From positions 294,181 through 358,180 of the forward strand of contig WGUO01000001.1 of assembly GCA_014867205.1 (NCBI GenBank): a DNA stretch of 64,000 nucleotides, written 5' to 3'. This document shows positions 15,864-24,229 of this stretch, piece after piece (positions within the stretch are counted from its first letter, which is position 1; the number at the start of each line of letters is the position of its first letter). The translations under genes were made by a program, and so were the position numbers. The stretch comes from Muribaculaceae bacterium (GTDB lineage Bacteria; Bacteroidota; Bacteroidia; Bacteroidales; Muribaculaceae). Below the pieces are notes generated by a model. The model did no database searches. It had not been told where the DNA came from and was given only the letters and a program-made list of their open reading frames with translations.

Positions 15864-16967
15864 TTAACTACATGACAAAAATTTGAAAACATCGAAATCT
15901 GGGTTTCGCCAAGGTCGGTTAAGTACATCAGCAATCTCTTCAAGTCCATACTTGACCAATGATTTGGCGCGATAGCCATGGTTCATCATTCTGATTTTCT
16001 TGACATATATATCTTTATGTTCTCCAACGAGATACGCCCATACCAAAGCCACGCAGACCATTGCTGCGAGCCGCGAGATACGTTCCATATCCCGCAGATG
16101 CGTGTCCTCGATATTGAATCCGGACGACTTCATCGCCCGGAAGAGAGTCTCAATCTGCCATCGCTCCTTATACGTCTCTATGGCGTATTGAGGAGGATTG
16201 AAGCATACAAGAATCTGAAGTTCCGGAACACCCCGGCTGTTTTTGAGTCTTGCGCCCGCGAGGTAAACGTATTCTCCGTTCAAAAGATAAAGTTTGTCAT
16301 AGACAAGTTCTTCTCCAAGTCTTACTCTGTTGAAGAGATGCCATGCCCTTATCCTTTCTCCAGATTTCGGATTGACTATCCAGAAGTTCTGCCGGATGCG
16401 GATATAGTAACGGATTCTCATGGAATTGAGCCATCCGATCCATTCCTTTCCGATGAACTCCCGGTCAGCGACAAGACAATCCACACAGTCATATCCGAAC
16501 AGTCTTCCGAACCGTTCCACAAGTTCTTTGCGTTCAGTCCATTTAGAGTTGCCTCGTTTTGGCATAAGGCTGAATATAAGAGGGAATGCTATTCCCTTAT
16601 ATGTAACTCCAAGCATGAGGATATTGATGTTGAAGTCACCGAACTTCCAGTTTGTCCTGTCCATGCTGAGCACCAGCTTATCCCTGACGGGGAGCAGCGA
16701 GAATATCATCCGTGCTATCAGATCGAGATTCAACGCATACTGAGAGAGAAACCTCTGGAGACGGCGCATATTGGAATCTCTTTTTGCATCCGCAGGCATG
16801 GCGGCAGCCAGCTTATGGAGACTGACGGTCTGAACCACGCAAAGTGCGTGGATGAGCAGCGCCATAAGTTTTATACGGGCAAGATTCATCGATTTTTCAA
16901 AATGCTCTTGCATAATCGGGAGGATTTGGTTAACTTTGACCGAGTCCTTGGAATTAGTAGTTTTCAT
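15864..16967 (-). CDS. IS4-family DDE transposase
   Basis: 367 residues. The catalytic residues are visible: D103 in LSMDRTNW, D168 in VADREF and E273. The last lies in the IS4 signature Y(2)R(3)E(6)K, present exactly as Y266, R269, E273, K280 (YKERWQIETLFRAMK). The RNase H-like fold is interrupted by a beta-strand insertion (about 180-260), as expected for IS4 enzymes. The reading frame is intact and its stop codon lies in the outermost bases of the left inverted repeat. ATG at 16967 leaves about 115 bp to the right end for the promoter. Cut-and-paste transposition is the known mechanism for the family. Confidence 0.93.
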   Translation of the reverse strand: MKTTNSKDSVKVNQILPIMQEHFEKSMNLARIKLMALLIHALCVVQTVSLHKLAAAMPADAKRDSNMRRLQRFLSQYALNLDLIARMIFSLLPVRDKLVLSMDRTNWKFGDFNINILMLGVTYKGIAFPLIFSLMPKRGNSKWTERKELVERFGRLFGYDCVDCLVADREFIGKEWIGWLNSMRIRYYIRIRQNFWIVNPKSGERIRAWHLFNRVRLGEELVYDKLYLLNGEYVYLAGARLKNSRGVPELQILVCFNPPQYAIETYKERWQIETLFRAMKSSGFNIEDTHLRDMERISRLAAMVCVALVWAYLVGEHKDIYVKKIRMMNHGYRAKSLVKYGLEEIADVLNRPWRNPDFDVFKFLSCS

Positions 16968-17083
16968 GGAGAATAGTCGCCAAACTTTTTCTTTAAATTA
17001 CTAATTTTCAGGGACTTTTGCAAATATGACTACCTGAAATTTAACTGTTTAACAGCATGATTTTAATTTTTGTCATGTACTAA
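15864..17083 (-). mobile_element. Complete IS4-family insertion sequence, 1220 bp
   Basis: The ends are near-perfect inverted repeats: TTAACTACATGACAAAAATT on the left and, reversed, TTAGTACATGACAAAAATT on the right. Direct 10-bp target duplications ACAAATAAAT flank it at 15854-15863 and 17084-17093. One transposase gene fills most of it. A 10-bp duplication is in the range known for IS4-family elements. Identical duplications and an intact transposase suggest a recent insertion. Confidence 0.92.
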
Positions 17084-17312
17084 ACAAATAAATATCAATC
17101 GATTGCTGAAAAAATATGTACGCAGCTTTTGATGCTCAAAGATACAATAATTATCGGACGTAAAGATGCTATGCCGCTAAAAAACGATAGCAATAAGGTG
17201 GCAAATGCTCTATATGATTATCAAATAACTATGGATTGCATTTTATGTTATTATGGTGATTCTTCAGAAGACATGAACATAGCAAACAAATTAAAAATTG
17301 ACTATTACAAAT

Positions 17313-17717
17313 ATGAAAACAGTATCTACAAATAAAGAATTCGCGGAAGCTCTTAAAGGGAATGAGCAATATATTAAAGTCGTGGGTAATTTACCTGCCA
17401 AAGTAAGGAAGATTAAGCGCATTCGCAATACGGCCTGGGCAATTGCCGCTGGAGCCATTGCGACGTCAATCACTCTTGCTCTCGCAACACCTGCGACAAC
17501 TGTTGCCACTGCTCCTTTAGGAGGAGTTGGGGGAGCTATTCCATTTACAGGGTCTGCTCTTGCCGGAGGTGCAGCGGCAGCTCTTATTGGAACCGCAGCA
17601 AAAGCTGCTTTGGCTCTTGGTATTACAGCCGGAGGTATTGGCACTGTCAATAAGATGCGAAACAATTATTCCATCTGCCAATCAGGTGATGGATATATTA
17701 TTCTAAAGAAAAACTAA
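17313..17717 (+). CDS. Small Gly/Ala-rich membrane protein of unknown function
   Basis: 134 residues from ATG 17313. The N-terminal 35 residues are charged and soluble-looking (KEFAEALKGNEQYIKVVGN, then basic KVRKIKRIRN). Two long Ala/Gly-rich hydrophobic stretches (about 38-60 and 67-100) follow, separated by a GGVGGAIPFTG turn, then a short polar tail (GDGYIILKKN). The helix-turn-helix in the membrane is reminiscent of small pore-forming or holin-like proteins, but I recognise no family. The gene overlaps the 3' end of the HAD gene and is followed 4 bp later by another membrane-anchored gene, so the three form a unit. Confidence 0.65.
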   Translation: MKTVSTNKEFAEALKGNEQYIKVVGNLPAKVRKIKRIRNTAWAIAAGAIATSITLALATPATTVATAPLGGVGGAIPFTGSALAGGAAAALIGTAAKAALALGITAGGIGTVNKMRNNYSICQSGDGYIILKKN

Positions 17718-17721
17718 ACCA

Positions 17722-18246
17722 TTGGATTCTTGGCTTCAATTGGCTTTGAATATTTGTGCAATTGTAGTGCCAACTGCAGTTCAATTCATTGTAATTATTT
17801 GGCAAAACAAAAGATATAATGTAAAATCTGCAAACGCCATAGGTGTATGCGATACGTTTACAAATGAAATAATCCCATCCTATATTGAGTTTTCCAAAAT
17901 CTTTGACTCTGATGAATTGTCGTTCCTTAATGAAATCCATTCTGATGAGAATAGTACTCAGTTACTATTCCCATTTGAGGCCGATTCTGAGAAAATGAAA
18001 AAGTGCTTAGATATAGACAAATCGAGTTTTCTGTTATATGAAGCTATGCTTTTGTTTAATAAAATGGATTTATTTTCGGCAAAAGTTCTTGCGCTAAATA
18101 AATCGGAACAATTATATGCTAAAAACATGAACCGCAATGCCTATGTAGATATAATTCAAAAATATTCAGGATTATATGATCTCTTATTATTTGAACATGA
18201 AAATGACTATATAAATCTTCGTCATCTCTATGAATTATGGAGATAA
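17722..18246 (+). CDS. Membrane-anchored protein of unknown function (DUF4760-like)
   Basis: 174 residues from a TTG start; a stop codon 18 bp upstream and no nearby ATG leave this as the only good choice. A single N-terminal transmembrane helix (about 5-26, LQLALNICAIVVPTAVQFIV) is followed by NKRYNVKSANAI and a soluble, helical, acidic domain. The layout resembles DUF4760-type anchored proteins, which I suggest only tentatively. The gene starts 4 bp after the Gly/Ala-rich protein gene and is strongly A+T-rich. It is the last clear gene of the island. Confidence 0.6.
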   Translation: MDSWLQLALNICAIVVPTAVQFIVIIWQNKRYNVKSANAIGVCDTFTNEIIPSYIEFSKIFDSDELSFLNEIHSDENSTQLLFPFEADSEKMKKCLDIDKSSFLLYEAMLLFNKMDLFSAKVLALNKSEQLYAKNMNRNAYVDIIQKYSGLYDLLLFEHENDYINLRHLYELWR

Positions 18247-19041
18247 ATTGGGGCTATTCACAGAGTGGAGATTTTTCTGGATCGACGCGAATGTCCCTTT
18301 GCCACACGTTTATTCTGGCAAGCGACTCCAACTGACCCACAAGGCTCAGGTACGCATCAGATGAAAATGCCCTCCCCGTTATACAGGAAAGCCACAGGAC
18401 GACATTGAAATCAATAATGCCGTACTTTACTGAACGGAATCATAATGGAAATCGGGAAAAAATAAGAAAATGGCAGAAAGTGAAAAGAAAGGAGAGTGCA
18501 ATCCCGGAACAGGATAATGACCGGCATTTGTTCAAGCCGTAGAGCAGCGGAGGCGTAGGGCAAATGGCGATCTTTATCCCCGTGGATTGAATTACCTGCT
18601 GGGACATGGAATGACCGTGTTCAGTCGTAAGATGAGGACAACCGTCCCCGGTTGCGCATCTTCTGGCGACACGATTCTTCGATGTCCGACATCGCAGTGA
18701 AAACATAATTTTCATAAGAAAGAAAAACACGCACATCATACCAAACAGATGAATTTCAGATTTCATTGCCTGATATTACAATTGTTCCACAAAAAATGAC
18801 TACTTTTGTGCGCAAAATTGCGAATTGGAGATAAGGCTACAGGAGAATATTCCGGCTAATAATCTGCAAGAGGGTATACTTCCCGGTGTTGGCGACGGTA
18901 AAAACAGGCAAATCGTGAAAGTTAAAAATCCTTAACACCAGCCAAAAATCCAAAATTCAATTTCCTCGGTTTTCCGTCAACTTCCACAAAAGTACACGAT
19001 TAGTACCCACGCATCTTCAAACCCCTCTGAAAATCACCGAG
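18247..19041. other. Gene-free, degraded right part of the island
   Basis: About 800 bp with no convincing gene. Short open stretches in several frames around 18250-18550 look like decayed coding sequence; none is recognisable. Base composition becomes more balanced than in the island proper. A TACTTTTG promoter-like motif near 18801 leads into sequence with no start codon in a sensible position. The candidate right attachment site is at 18988-19008. Confidence 0.5.
18988..19008. repeat. Candidate right attachment site (attR-like)
   Basis: AAAAGTACACGATTAGTACCC matches the site at 1234-1254 at 18 of 21 positions and shares GTAC-N7-GTAC. All three differences lie in the 7-bp spacer, which would be the crossover region. 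It lies just before the promoter of the first core gene after the island. Confidence 0.45.
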
Positions 19042-19073
19042 TTTGCCCAAATCAGAAAAAATTTGTAATTTTG
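19042..19073 (+). promoter_or_regulatory. Bacteroidetes promoter for the acyltransferase gene
   Basis: TTTG at 19042-19045, a 20-bp spacer and TAATTTTG at 19066-19073 match the phylum's -33/-7 consensus. This supports translation from ATG 19121 rather than from further upstream. Confidence 0.75.
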
Positions 19074-19120
19074 CAAAACATACGATCTCCCCTCATAACC
19101 CCAATCTTATCCAATCAGCC

Positions 19121-19891
19121 ATGAGCAAGTTCATTCGCCCCTTCTATCTATTTTACGAATATCTAATCGCCGGACCGATTTTTGTGGTCTTGACTATGCT
19201 GACCGCCGTCATCACCATGATCGGATGCAGCCTCGGGAATCAGGATTTCTGGGGATATTGGCCGGCGCATATATGGTCACGGCTTACATGCCGCCTATTC
19301 CTGATGCGAGTTGAAGTTGAGGGACGCGAAAATCTGAAGAAAGGACAGAGTTATGTGTTTGTCGCGAACCATCAGGGAGCCTATGACATATGGGTAATAT
19401 TCGGATACCTTGACCATACGTTCAAATGGCTCATGAAGAAAAGCCTTGAAAAAATATTTGCTGTCGGAAAGGCATGCAAGATGGCAGGTCAGGTCTTTGT
19501 CGATGACTCAAGCGTCACCGGTATTCGCGAGACCATCGAGGAGGCTGAGAAAACTCTCCGTAACGGGATGTCGGTCGTAATCTTTCCTGAGGGAAGCCGC
19601 AGTTGGGACGGCAGGATGATTCCATTCAAACGGGGCGCATTCATGCTTGCGGGTGAATTTAAACTCCCCGTGGTACCCATTACAATAGATGGAAGTTTCC
19701 GCGCAATGCCAAGATCTACCTACAATATGACCCCGACTACAATTCGTCTTGTCATACATAAGCCGATATTTCCCGGAGAACGAGGTTTCAACACCCGTAA
19801 GCTAATGGCTGATTGCAGGTCTGAAATAAACTCGGCTCTTCCTGCGCAAGACCGTGATCCCGTTGCAGATGAGGGAAATATGAGCGAATAG
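19121..19891 (+). CDS. plsC: 1-acyl-sn-glycerol-3-phosphate acyltransferase (PlsC-like)
   Basis: 257 residues from ATG 19121; a longer open frame reaches back through the promoter and is rejected. An N-terminal hydrophobic segment (about 9-37) anchors the enzyme in the inner membrane. The catalytic NHQGAYD box has H84 and D89 (HX4D), and the glycerophosphate-binding FPEGSRS motif is at about 155-161, followed by PVVPITIDGSF. The enzyme adds the second acyl chain to lysophosphatidate, making phosphatidate for phospholipids; cdsA at 55020 would use that product. It appears to be transcribed alone; a long inverted repeat separates it from thiD. Confidence 0.9.
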   Translation: MSKFIRPFYLFYEYLIAGPIFVVLTMLTAVITMIGCSLGNQDFWGYWPAHIWSRLTCRLFLMRVEVEGRENLKKGQSYVFVANHQGAYDIWVIFGYLDHTFKWLMKKSLEKIFAVGKACKMAGQVFVDDSSVTGIRETIEEAEKTLRNGMSVVIFPEGSRSWDGRMIPFKRGAFMLAGEFKLPVVPITIDGSFRAMPRSTYNMTPTTIRLVIHKPIFPGERGFNTRKLMADCRSEINSALPAQDRDPVADEGNMSE

Positions 19892-19914
19892 CAGGACACG
19901 CATACACACGTAAT

Positions 19915-20107
19915 CATTTAAGTAGCTACAAAAAATTAAGCGATGTATAAGTTATTTTTAATCTTGAACTATAAAACTTGTTCTTTTCGATTGCTTTTGC
20001 CTTGTCGTTCAGTCGAATATTAGCATATTCTCCTTCTCTCCGCGACAAAATCAATTCGAAAATAACTGCGTTTTATATGTTCATTAATTTTTCGTAGCTA
20101 CTTAATG
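19915..20107. repeat. Long imperfect inverted repeat abutting thiD
   Basis: The left arm, CATTTAAGTAGCTACAAAAA at 19915-19934 plus ATTAA, pairs with the right arm TTAATTTTTCGTAGCTACTTAATG at 20084-20107. Weaker similarity extends inward about 30 bp on each side (GTTATTTTnnAAT on both arms). The interior is A+T-rich with a ctccttctctccgcgac block. The right arm includes the thiD start codon. It may be a MITE-like repeat or a regulatory structure. Confidence 0.6.
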
Positions 20108-20935
20108 ACTAACGATTATAAGCACAAGTTGCCTGTAGTGGTCAGCATAGCAGGCTCTGACAGTAGCGGGGGCGCCGGAATACAGGCTGATATCAGGGCT
20201 TGTTCGGCATTGGGCGTATATTGTGCCACAGTAATCACGGCTGTGACTGCCCAGAACCCGTCAGGCGTCATCAGCCTGAATCCCGTTGGAAGAAATGCAC
20301 TTCGCGACCAGATTGACGCTGTATTTGGCTCAGTGCGTCCTGATGCTGTCAAAATAGGCATGATACCTGATCATCAGTCTGTGGATATTATCGCGGATGC
20401 AATTGTAAAATATGATCTGACTAATGTTGTCATTGACCCGGTCTTGCGCTCCACCAGCGGAGTCGGTCTGAACAGCGGAGATACCCTTACGGCATTAACC
20501 TCAACACTATTCCCCTTGTCAGACCTCGTCACCCCCAACATCCCCGAGCTCAATACACTATGCCAAGCATCCGGCATGTCGGAATGTATCGACAAAGACA
20601 AGAAGGCTATTGCTTTAATGGATAGTTTCGGACTTCGCGCCCTTTTGGTTAAAGGCGGCCATTCTCTGGATAATTCGTGTGACGATACACTCTATACTGA
20701 CAACGGCGCCGTGATAAAATATCCGGGCATCAGAATAAAGTCGGCGCACACACACGGAACAGGCTGCACAATGTCGTCGGCAATTGCCGCCGCTCTCGCC
20801 AAGGGCATGACATTGGCCGAATCCGTGGACATTGCAAAAAAAATGGTTACTGAAGCAATCACACTTGCATCCCGTATTCATATATTTCAGAATAACGGTC
20901 CTGTGCTTGTAAGTGGAGTCAGTTTTCACTCCTGA
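20105..20935 (+). CDS. thiD: Hydroxymethylpyrimidine/phosphomethylpyrimidine kinase
   Basis: 276 residues, the normal length. The ribokinase-fold signature SIAGSDSSGGAGIQADIR opens the protein at about 14-31, VVIDPVLRSTSG lies in the middle, and the C-terminal anion hole/active-site motif is HTHGTGCTMSSAIAA, with the GTGC catalytic loop. The enzyme phosphorylates HMP to HMP-P and HMP-PP in thiamine synthesis, in the cytoplasm. No thi gene is adjacent and no TPP riboswitch is visible upstream; instead the start codon lies in the right arm of a long inverted repeat, which could affect its expression. Confidence 0.93.
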   Translation: MTNDYKHKLPVVVSIAGSDSSGGAGIQADIRACSALGVYCATVITAVTAQNPSGVISLNPVGRNALRDQIDAVFGSVRPDAVKIGMIPDHQSVDIIADAIVKYDLTNVVIDPVLRSTSGVGLNSGDTLTALTSTLFPLSDLVTPNIPELNTLCQASGMSECIDKDKKAIALMDSFGLRALLVKGGHSLDNSCDDTLYTDNGAVIKYPGIRIKSAHTHGTGCTMSSAIAAALAKGMTLAESVDIAKKMVTEAITLASRIHIFQNNGPVLVSGVSFHS

Positions 20936-20980
20936 CACATATTTTTCACCTCAGATTACAGGAAAATCAAGGAAAAATTG

Positions 20981-20988
20981 TATATTTG
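20981..20988 (+). promoter_or_regulatory. Promoter -7 motif for dapA
   Basis: TATATTTG matches TAnnTTTG, 31 bp before the dapA ATG. No clear -33 TTTG is present. Confidence 0.5.
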
Positions 20989-21019
20989 CGTATAAAAACA
21001 TAATCAGCACCCCCGCATT

Positions 21020-21907
21020 ATGGACAAATTCACCCTTAGGGGCCTTGGCGTCGCCCTGATCACTCCGTTTCACTCTGACAAAGAGATAGATTTCACTGCG
21101 TTGGAGCGCATGGTCGAATATGTAATAGCCGGCAAAGCCGACTATATTGTCGTGCTCGGCACCACGGGCGAGACAGCCACCTTGTCGTGTGAGGAGCGCA
21201 CTGTTGTTCGCAGATTCGTCAAAGACAAGGTTGACGGACGTGTCCCGCTCGTTCTTGGCATGGGAGGCAACTGTACCCACGCTCTTGTCGAGGATCTCAG
21301 CCATTGCGACACCTCGGGCTACTCCGCGATTCTATCGGTCGCACCTTTCTATAACAAACCCTCGCAAGAGGGACTTTATCAGCATTTCCGCGCCGTGGTT
21401 GACGCCTCTCCCCTTCCGGTTGTGCTGTATAATGTACCCGGACGCACCGGTGTAAATATTTCTGCAGCCACTACATTGCGCCTGGCACACGAATTCGCAG
21501 GAGTCATCGGCATCAAGGAGGCTTCCGGAAATTTCAAGCAGATTGAGGAGATCATCAATAATAAGCCGACGGATTTTCAGGTCATATCAGGTGATGATGC
21601 CTTGACTTACCCGCTGATAACCCTCGGGGCGGAGGGGGTAATATCGGTTGTCGGGAATGCCTTCCCACGTGAATTCGGAAAAATGGTGCGACTTTGCCTT
21701 GAAGGCCGATATCAGGAGGCTCTTCCGATACATTACCGTTTCTCACGTCTGTATTCCGAACTCTTTGTCGATGGCAATCCTGCCGGAGTCAAGTCTCTGC
21801 TTCACGATATGGGGCTAATTGAGAATGAACTTCGTCTGCCACTTGTGCCTACACGCATGGAGACCGGCGACGAACTGCGCAAACTTCTCTCGGAACTCCG
21901 GTCATAA
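21020..21907 (+). CDS. dapA: 4-hydroxy-tetrahydrodipicolinate synthase
   Basis: 295 residues. The Schiff-base lysine is K166 in GIKEASGN, the catalytic Tyr is Y137 in YNVPGRTG with substrate-binding Arg at 142, and GTTGETATLS at about 47-56 supplies the catalytic Thr pair. The enzyme condenses pyruvate with aspartate semialdehyde, the first committed step to diaminopimelate and lysine. ATG at 21020 gives the usual short N-terminus before the first strand of the TIM barrel. It ends 15 bp before dnaG, so the two are probably cotranscribed. Confidence 0.95.
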   Translation: MDKFTLRGLGVALITPFHSDKEIDFTALERMVEYVIAGKADYIVVLGTTGETATLSCEERTVVRRFVKDKVDGRVPLVLGMGGNCTHALVEDLSHCDTSGYSAILSVAPFYNKPSQEGLYQHFRAVVDASPLPVVLYNVPGRTGVNISAATTLRLAHEFAGVIGIKEASGNFKQIEEIINNKPTDFQVISGDDALTYPLITLGAEGVISVVGNAFPREFGKMVRLCLEGRYQEALPIHYRFSRLYSELFVDGNPAGVKSLLHDMGLIENELRLPLVPTRMETGDELRKLLSELRS

Positions 21908-21922
21908 CAGCTCACCGTTATA

Positions 21923-24202
21923 ATGATAGACCGCGCTACCGTAGAGCGTATCAAGAATACCGCCGACATTGTCGATGTGGTTAGCGACTATGTGCATCTC
22001 GTGCGCAGAGGCGCCAACTATATGGGTCTGTGCCCGTTCCATAACGAGCGGACGCCCTCTTTCTCCGTCAATAAGCAACGCAATTTCTGCTACTGTTTCT
22101 CTTGTAAGAAGGGAGGCTCTCCCGTCAATTTCATTATGGAGAAGGAAGGTCTCTCCTATCATGAGGCTCTTCTGCACCTTGCCCGTAAATATGGAATTGA
22201 GGTGGTTGAGCGCGAGCTCACTGACGAGGAGAGGGAGCGCCAGTCAGCGCGAGAGGCTATGTTTGTCGCGAATGAGTGGGCTATGCGCAAAATGCAGGAT
22301 GACATGACCGGCACAGACGAGGGGCGCGATGTCGGACTGCAATATTTCACTCAGCGCGGTGTAACCGACGAGGCAATCAAGGCCTTCCACCTCGGCTATG
22401 CCCTCGACCGTGGCAATGCACTGACCGAGGCGGCAAAAAAAGCAGGTTTCCGCATTGAGGTCCTCAAGCAATTAGGTCTTGTGGGCACCTCGCAACAGGG
22501 ACGTGATTATGACCGCTTCAGGGGACGTGTTATTTTTCCTATCCTTAATACCGCAGGAAAAGTAATTGCATTCGGAGGAAGAGACCTGAAGGGAGGACTT
22601 GCGAAATACATCAATTCTCCGGAATCGGAACTCTATAAAAAGAGTAATGAACTATATGGTATCCATCAGGCCAAGTCTGCCATAGTAAGTGAGGGCAAAT
22701 GCTTTCTGGTCGAGGGCTATATGGACGTCATAGGCATGTGGCAGAGTGGAATGAAAAATGTCGTCGCATCCTCGGGGACGGCACTTACCGACGGCCAGAT
22801 CGCCATGATACATCGCTTCACGGAGAACATCACGCTTATCTATGATGGAGATGCTGCAGGAATCAAGGCCTCGCTGAGAGGTATCGACATGCTTCTCTCA
22901 CATAAACTTAATGTCAAGGTACTTCTGCTTCCTGACGGAGATGACCCGGACTCATTCGCAAGAAAGCATACACCTGAGGAGTTCCGCAAGTATGTGGAAG
23001 AACATGAGACCGACATAATCAGATATAAGGCGCAGGTGATGCTCAACACTGTCAAGAAGGACCCGCAGACCAGAATTGCAGCTGTCAACAGCGTGGTTGA
23101 GTCTATTGCGCATATTCCTGACCAGGTTTCTCGAGATGTCTATGTGCAGGAATGTTCCGGTATCCTTGGAATTCCCGAACAGACAATCGCTAAATCAGTT
23201 GCGAAGGCAAGGGCTGCACTTGTGGATAAGATAAGACGCGAAAGAACCCGTAGGGATTATTCTATTTCGAGCGTATCGGCACCTGCCTCAGAGAGAACTA
23301 TTTCGACGGCTCATCAGGTTGTGGGTTCTTCAGAAGACCAGTCCCCGGATATTTCTGTCAATTCGGCACCCGACAATGCAGAAGTCTCTCCCGATTCGAG
23401 TCCGTCTAACTCCACCGGATACGTCTCGCACCCACAGGACTCCCCTCTCTATCCCCTGGAATATGCTGTAATCAAGTATTGCGTCAGATATGCTTTCCTG
23501 CATTTCTGCGACTATGTAGACGAGGCTGAACCCGGCTTGACTGAACAGGGGAAAATGGTTTCTCTAAATGTGTTGCAATATGTCGCGGAAGAACTTGCAG
23601 ATTCAGAGATGTCATTTTCCATTCCAATATTCAATCGGGTCTTCACGTTACTGAACGATATGAAGCCTGACTTCGATGCCTTCCTCAGTGCACGTACAGC
23701 CGAGCTTGATGAGAATCTCGAGAAACTTCGGGCAGAAGGATATGATAGAATCAGGAATATGGATATCTCGGTAGCCGAGATCAACCGTGAGGAGAAAAAA
23801 CTTGAAGATGACATAGCTGCTCGCCGCTCTCTGGCCATTCGAGAGTTAACCAAAGACTATCCGGGCCGAATTCTGGGAAGCCATGAGGATGAACAGATTC
23901 GTCAGCTTGCTCTCGAACTGATTTTCGAGAAGCACCACCTCAGCAACATCTATCTTAAAGATGGAAACACCGAATCTGAAGAGGACCGGCTAAATATGCT
24001 GCTTGTGCGCGCAATCGATGAATGGAAAAATGAATTGATCAACCTCAGGATAAAGGATCTGTTCCAGAAATTCCGGCAAATTGCCGGGAAGGGAGATACC
24101 GTGCTTGAACAGAAACTCCAGGTTGAACTTGCCCAATTGATGAACATGCGCTCGGAGATGGCCAAGTGCATAGGTGAGCGGATTATCCTTAACCGACGGT
24201 AA
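21923..24202 (+). CDS. dnaG: DNA primase
   Basis: 759 residues, somewhat longer than E. coli DnaG, as is common in this phylum. The CHC2 zinc finger uses C37, H40, C58 and C61 (CPFH and CFSC). The RNA polymerase domain follows (IFPILNTAGKVIAFGGRDL), with the Toprim acidic motif FLVEGYMDVIGM and the IYDGDAAG box. A Ser/Pro-rich linker (about 430-515) leads to a helical C-terminal domain that should bind the DnaB helicase. It makes RNA primers for replication. It follows dapA closely and ends 27 bp from the convergent miaA. Confidence 0.95.
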   Translation: MIDRATVERIKNTADIVDVVSDYVHLVRRGANYMGLCPFHNERTPSFSVNKQRNFCYCFSCKKGGSPVNFIMEKEGLSYHEALLHLARKYGIEVVERELTDEERERQSAREAMFVANEWAMRKMQDDMTGTDEGRDVGLQYFTQRGVTDEAIKAFHLGYALDRGNALTEAAKKAGFRIEVLKQLGLVGTSQQGRDYDRFRGRVIFPILNTAGKVIAFGGRDLKGGLAKYINSPESELYKKSNELYGIHQAKSAIVSEGKCFLVEGYMDVIGMWQSGMKNVVASSGTALTDGQIAMIHRFTENITLIYDGDAAGIKASLRGIDMLLSHKLNVKVLLLPDGDDPDSFARKHTPEEFRKYVEEHETDIIRYKAQVMLNTVKKDPQTRIAAVNSVVESIAHIPDQVSRDVYVQECSGILGIPEQTIAKSVAKARAALVDKIRRERTRRDYSISSVSAPASERTISTAHQVVGSSEDQSPDISVNSAPDNAEVSPDSSPSNSTGYVSHPQDSPLYPLEYAVIKYCVRYAFLHFCDYVDEAEPGLTEQGKMVSLNVLQYVAEELADSEMSFSIPIFNRVFTLLNDMKPDFDAFLSARTAELDENLEKLRAEGYDRIRNMDISVAEINREEKKLEDDIAARRSLAIRELTKDYPGRILGSHEDEQIRQLALELIFEKHHLSNIYLKDGNTESEEDRLNMLLVRAIDEWKNELINLRIKDLFQKFRQIAGKGDTVLEQKLQVELAQLMNMRSEMAKCIGERIILNRR

Positions 24203-24229
24203 TTGAGATATCTCGAATATTTTGAAGAC

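Larger units (their letters stand above)
15476..17335 (+). pseudogene. HAD-superfamily phosphatase gene split by an IS4-family insertion
   Basis: The 5' part (15476-15863) encodes HAD motif I, FVIFDLDGTLIDS, and reaches motif II (GIIILTNK). The insertion follows. The 3' part (17094-17335) encodes the motif III/IV region (KDAMPLKND, CYYGDSSEDMNIANKL). Removing the element and one 10-bp target copy joins the parts exactly in frame (LTNK-YQSIAEK) into 210 codons, a normal length for a small HAD phosphatase such as Gph-like enzymes. No ATG precedes motif I in frame; a TTG at 15476, inside the upstream lipoprotein gene, is the likely start. The protein is inactive as it stands because the element stops it soon after motif II. 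Confidence 0.88.

Noticed and set aside
15978..16976. 332-codon plus-strand open frame across the insertion sequence
   Set aside because: It is antisense to the IS4 transposase, which has all catalytic residues.
18440..18766. 108-codon minus-strand open frame in the degraded region
   Set aside because: Its composition looks like non-coding sequence, there is no ribosome-binding context, and no family is recognised.
19915..20107. TPP riboswitch upstream of thiD
   Set aside because: The region lacks the CUGAGA-type thi-box core; its structure is a long inverted repeat instead.
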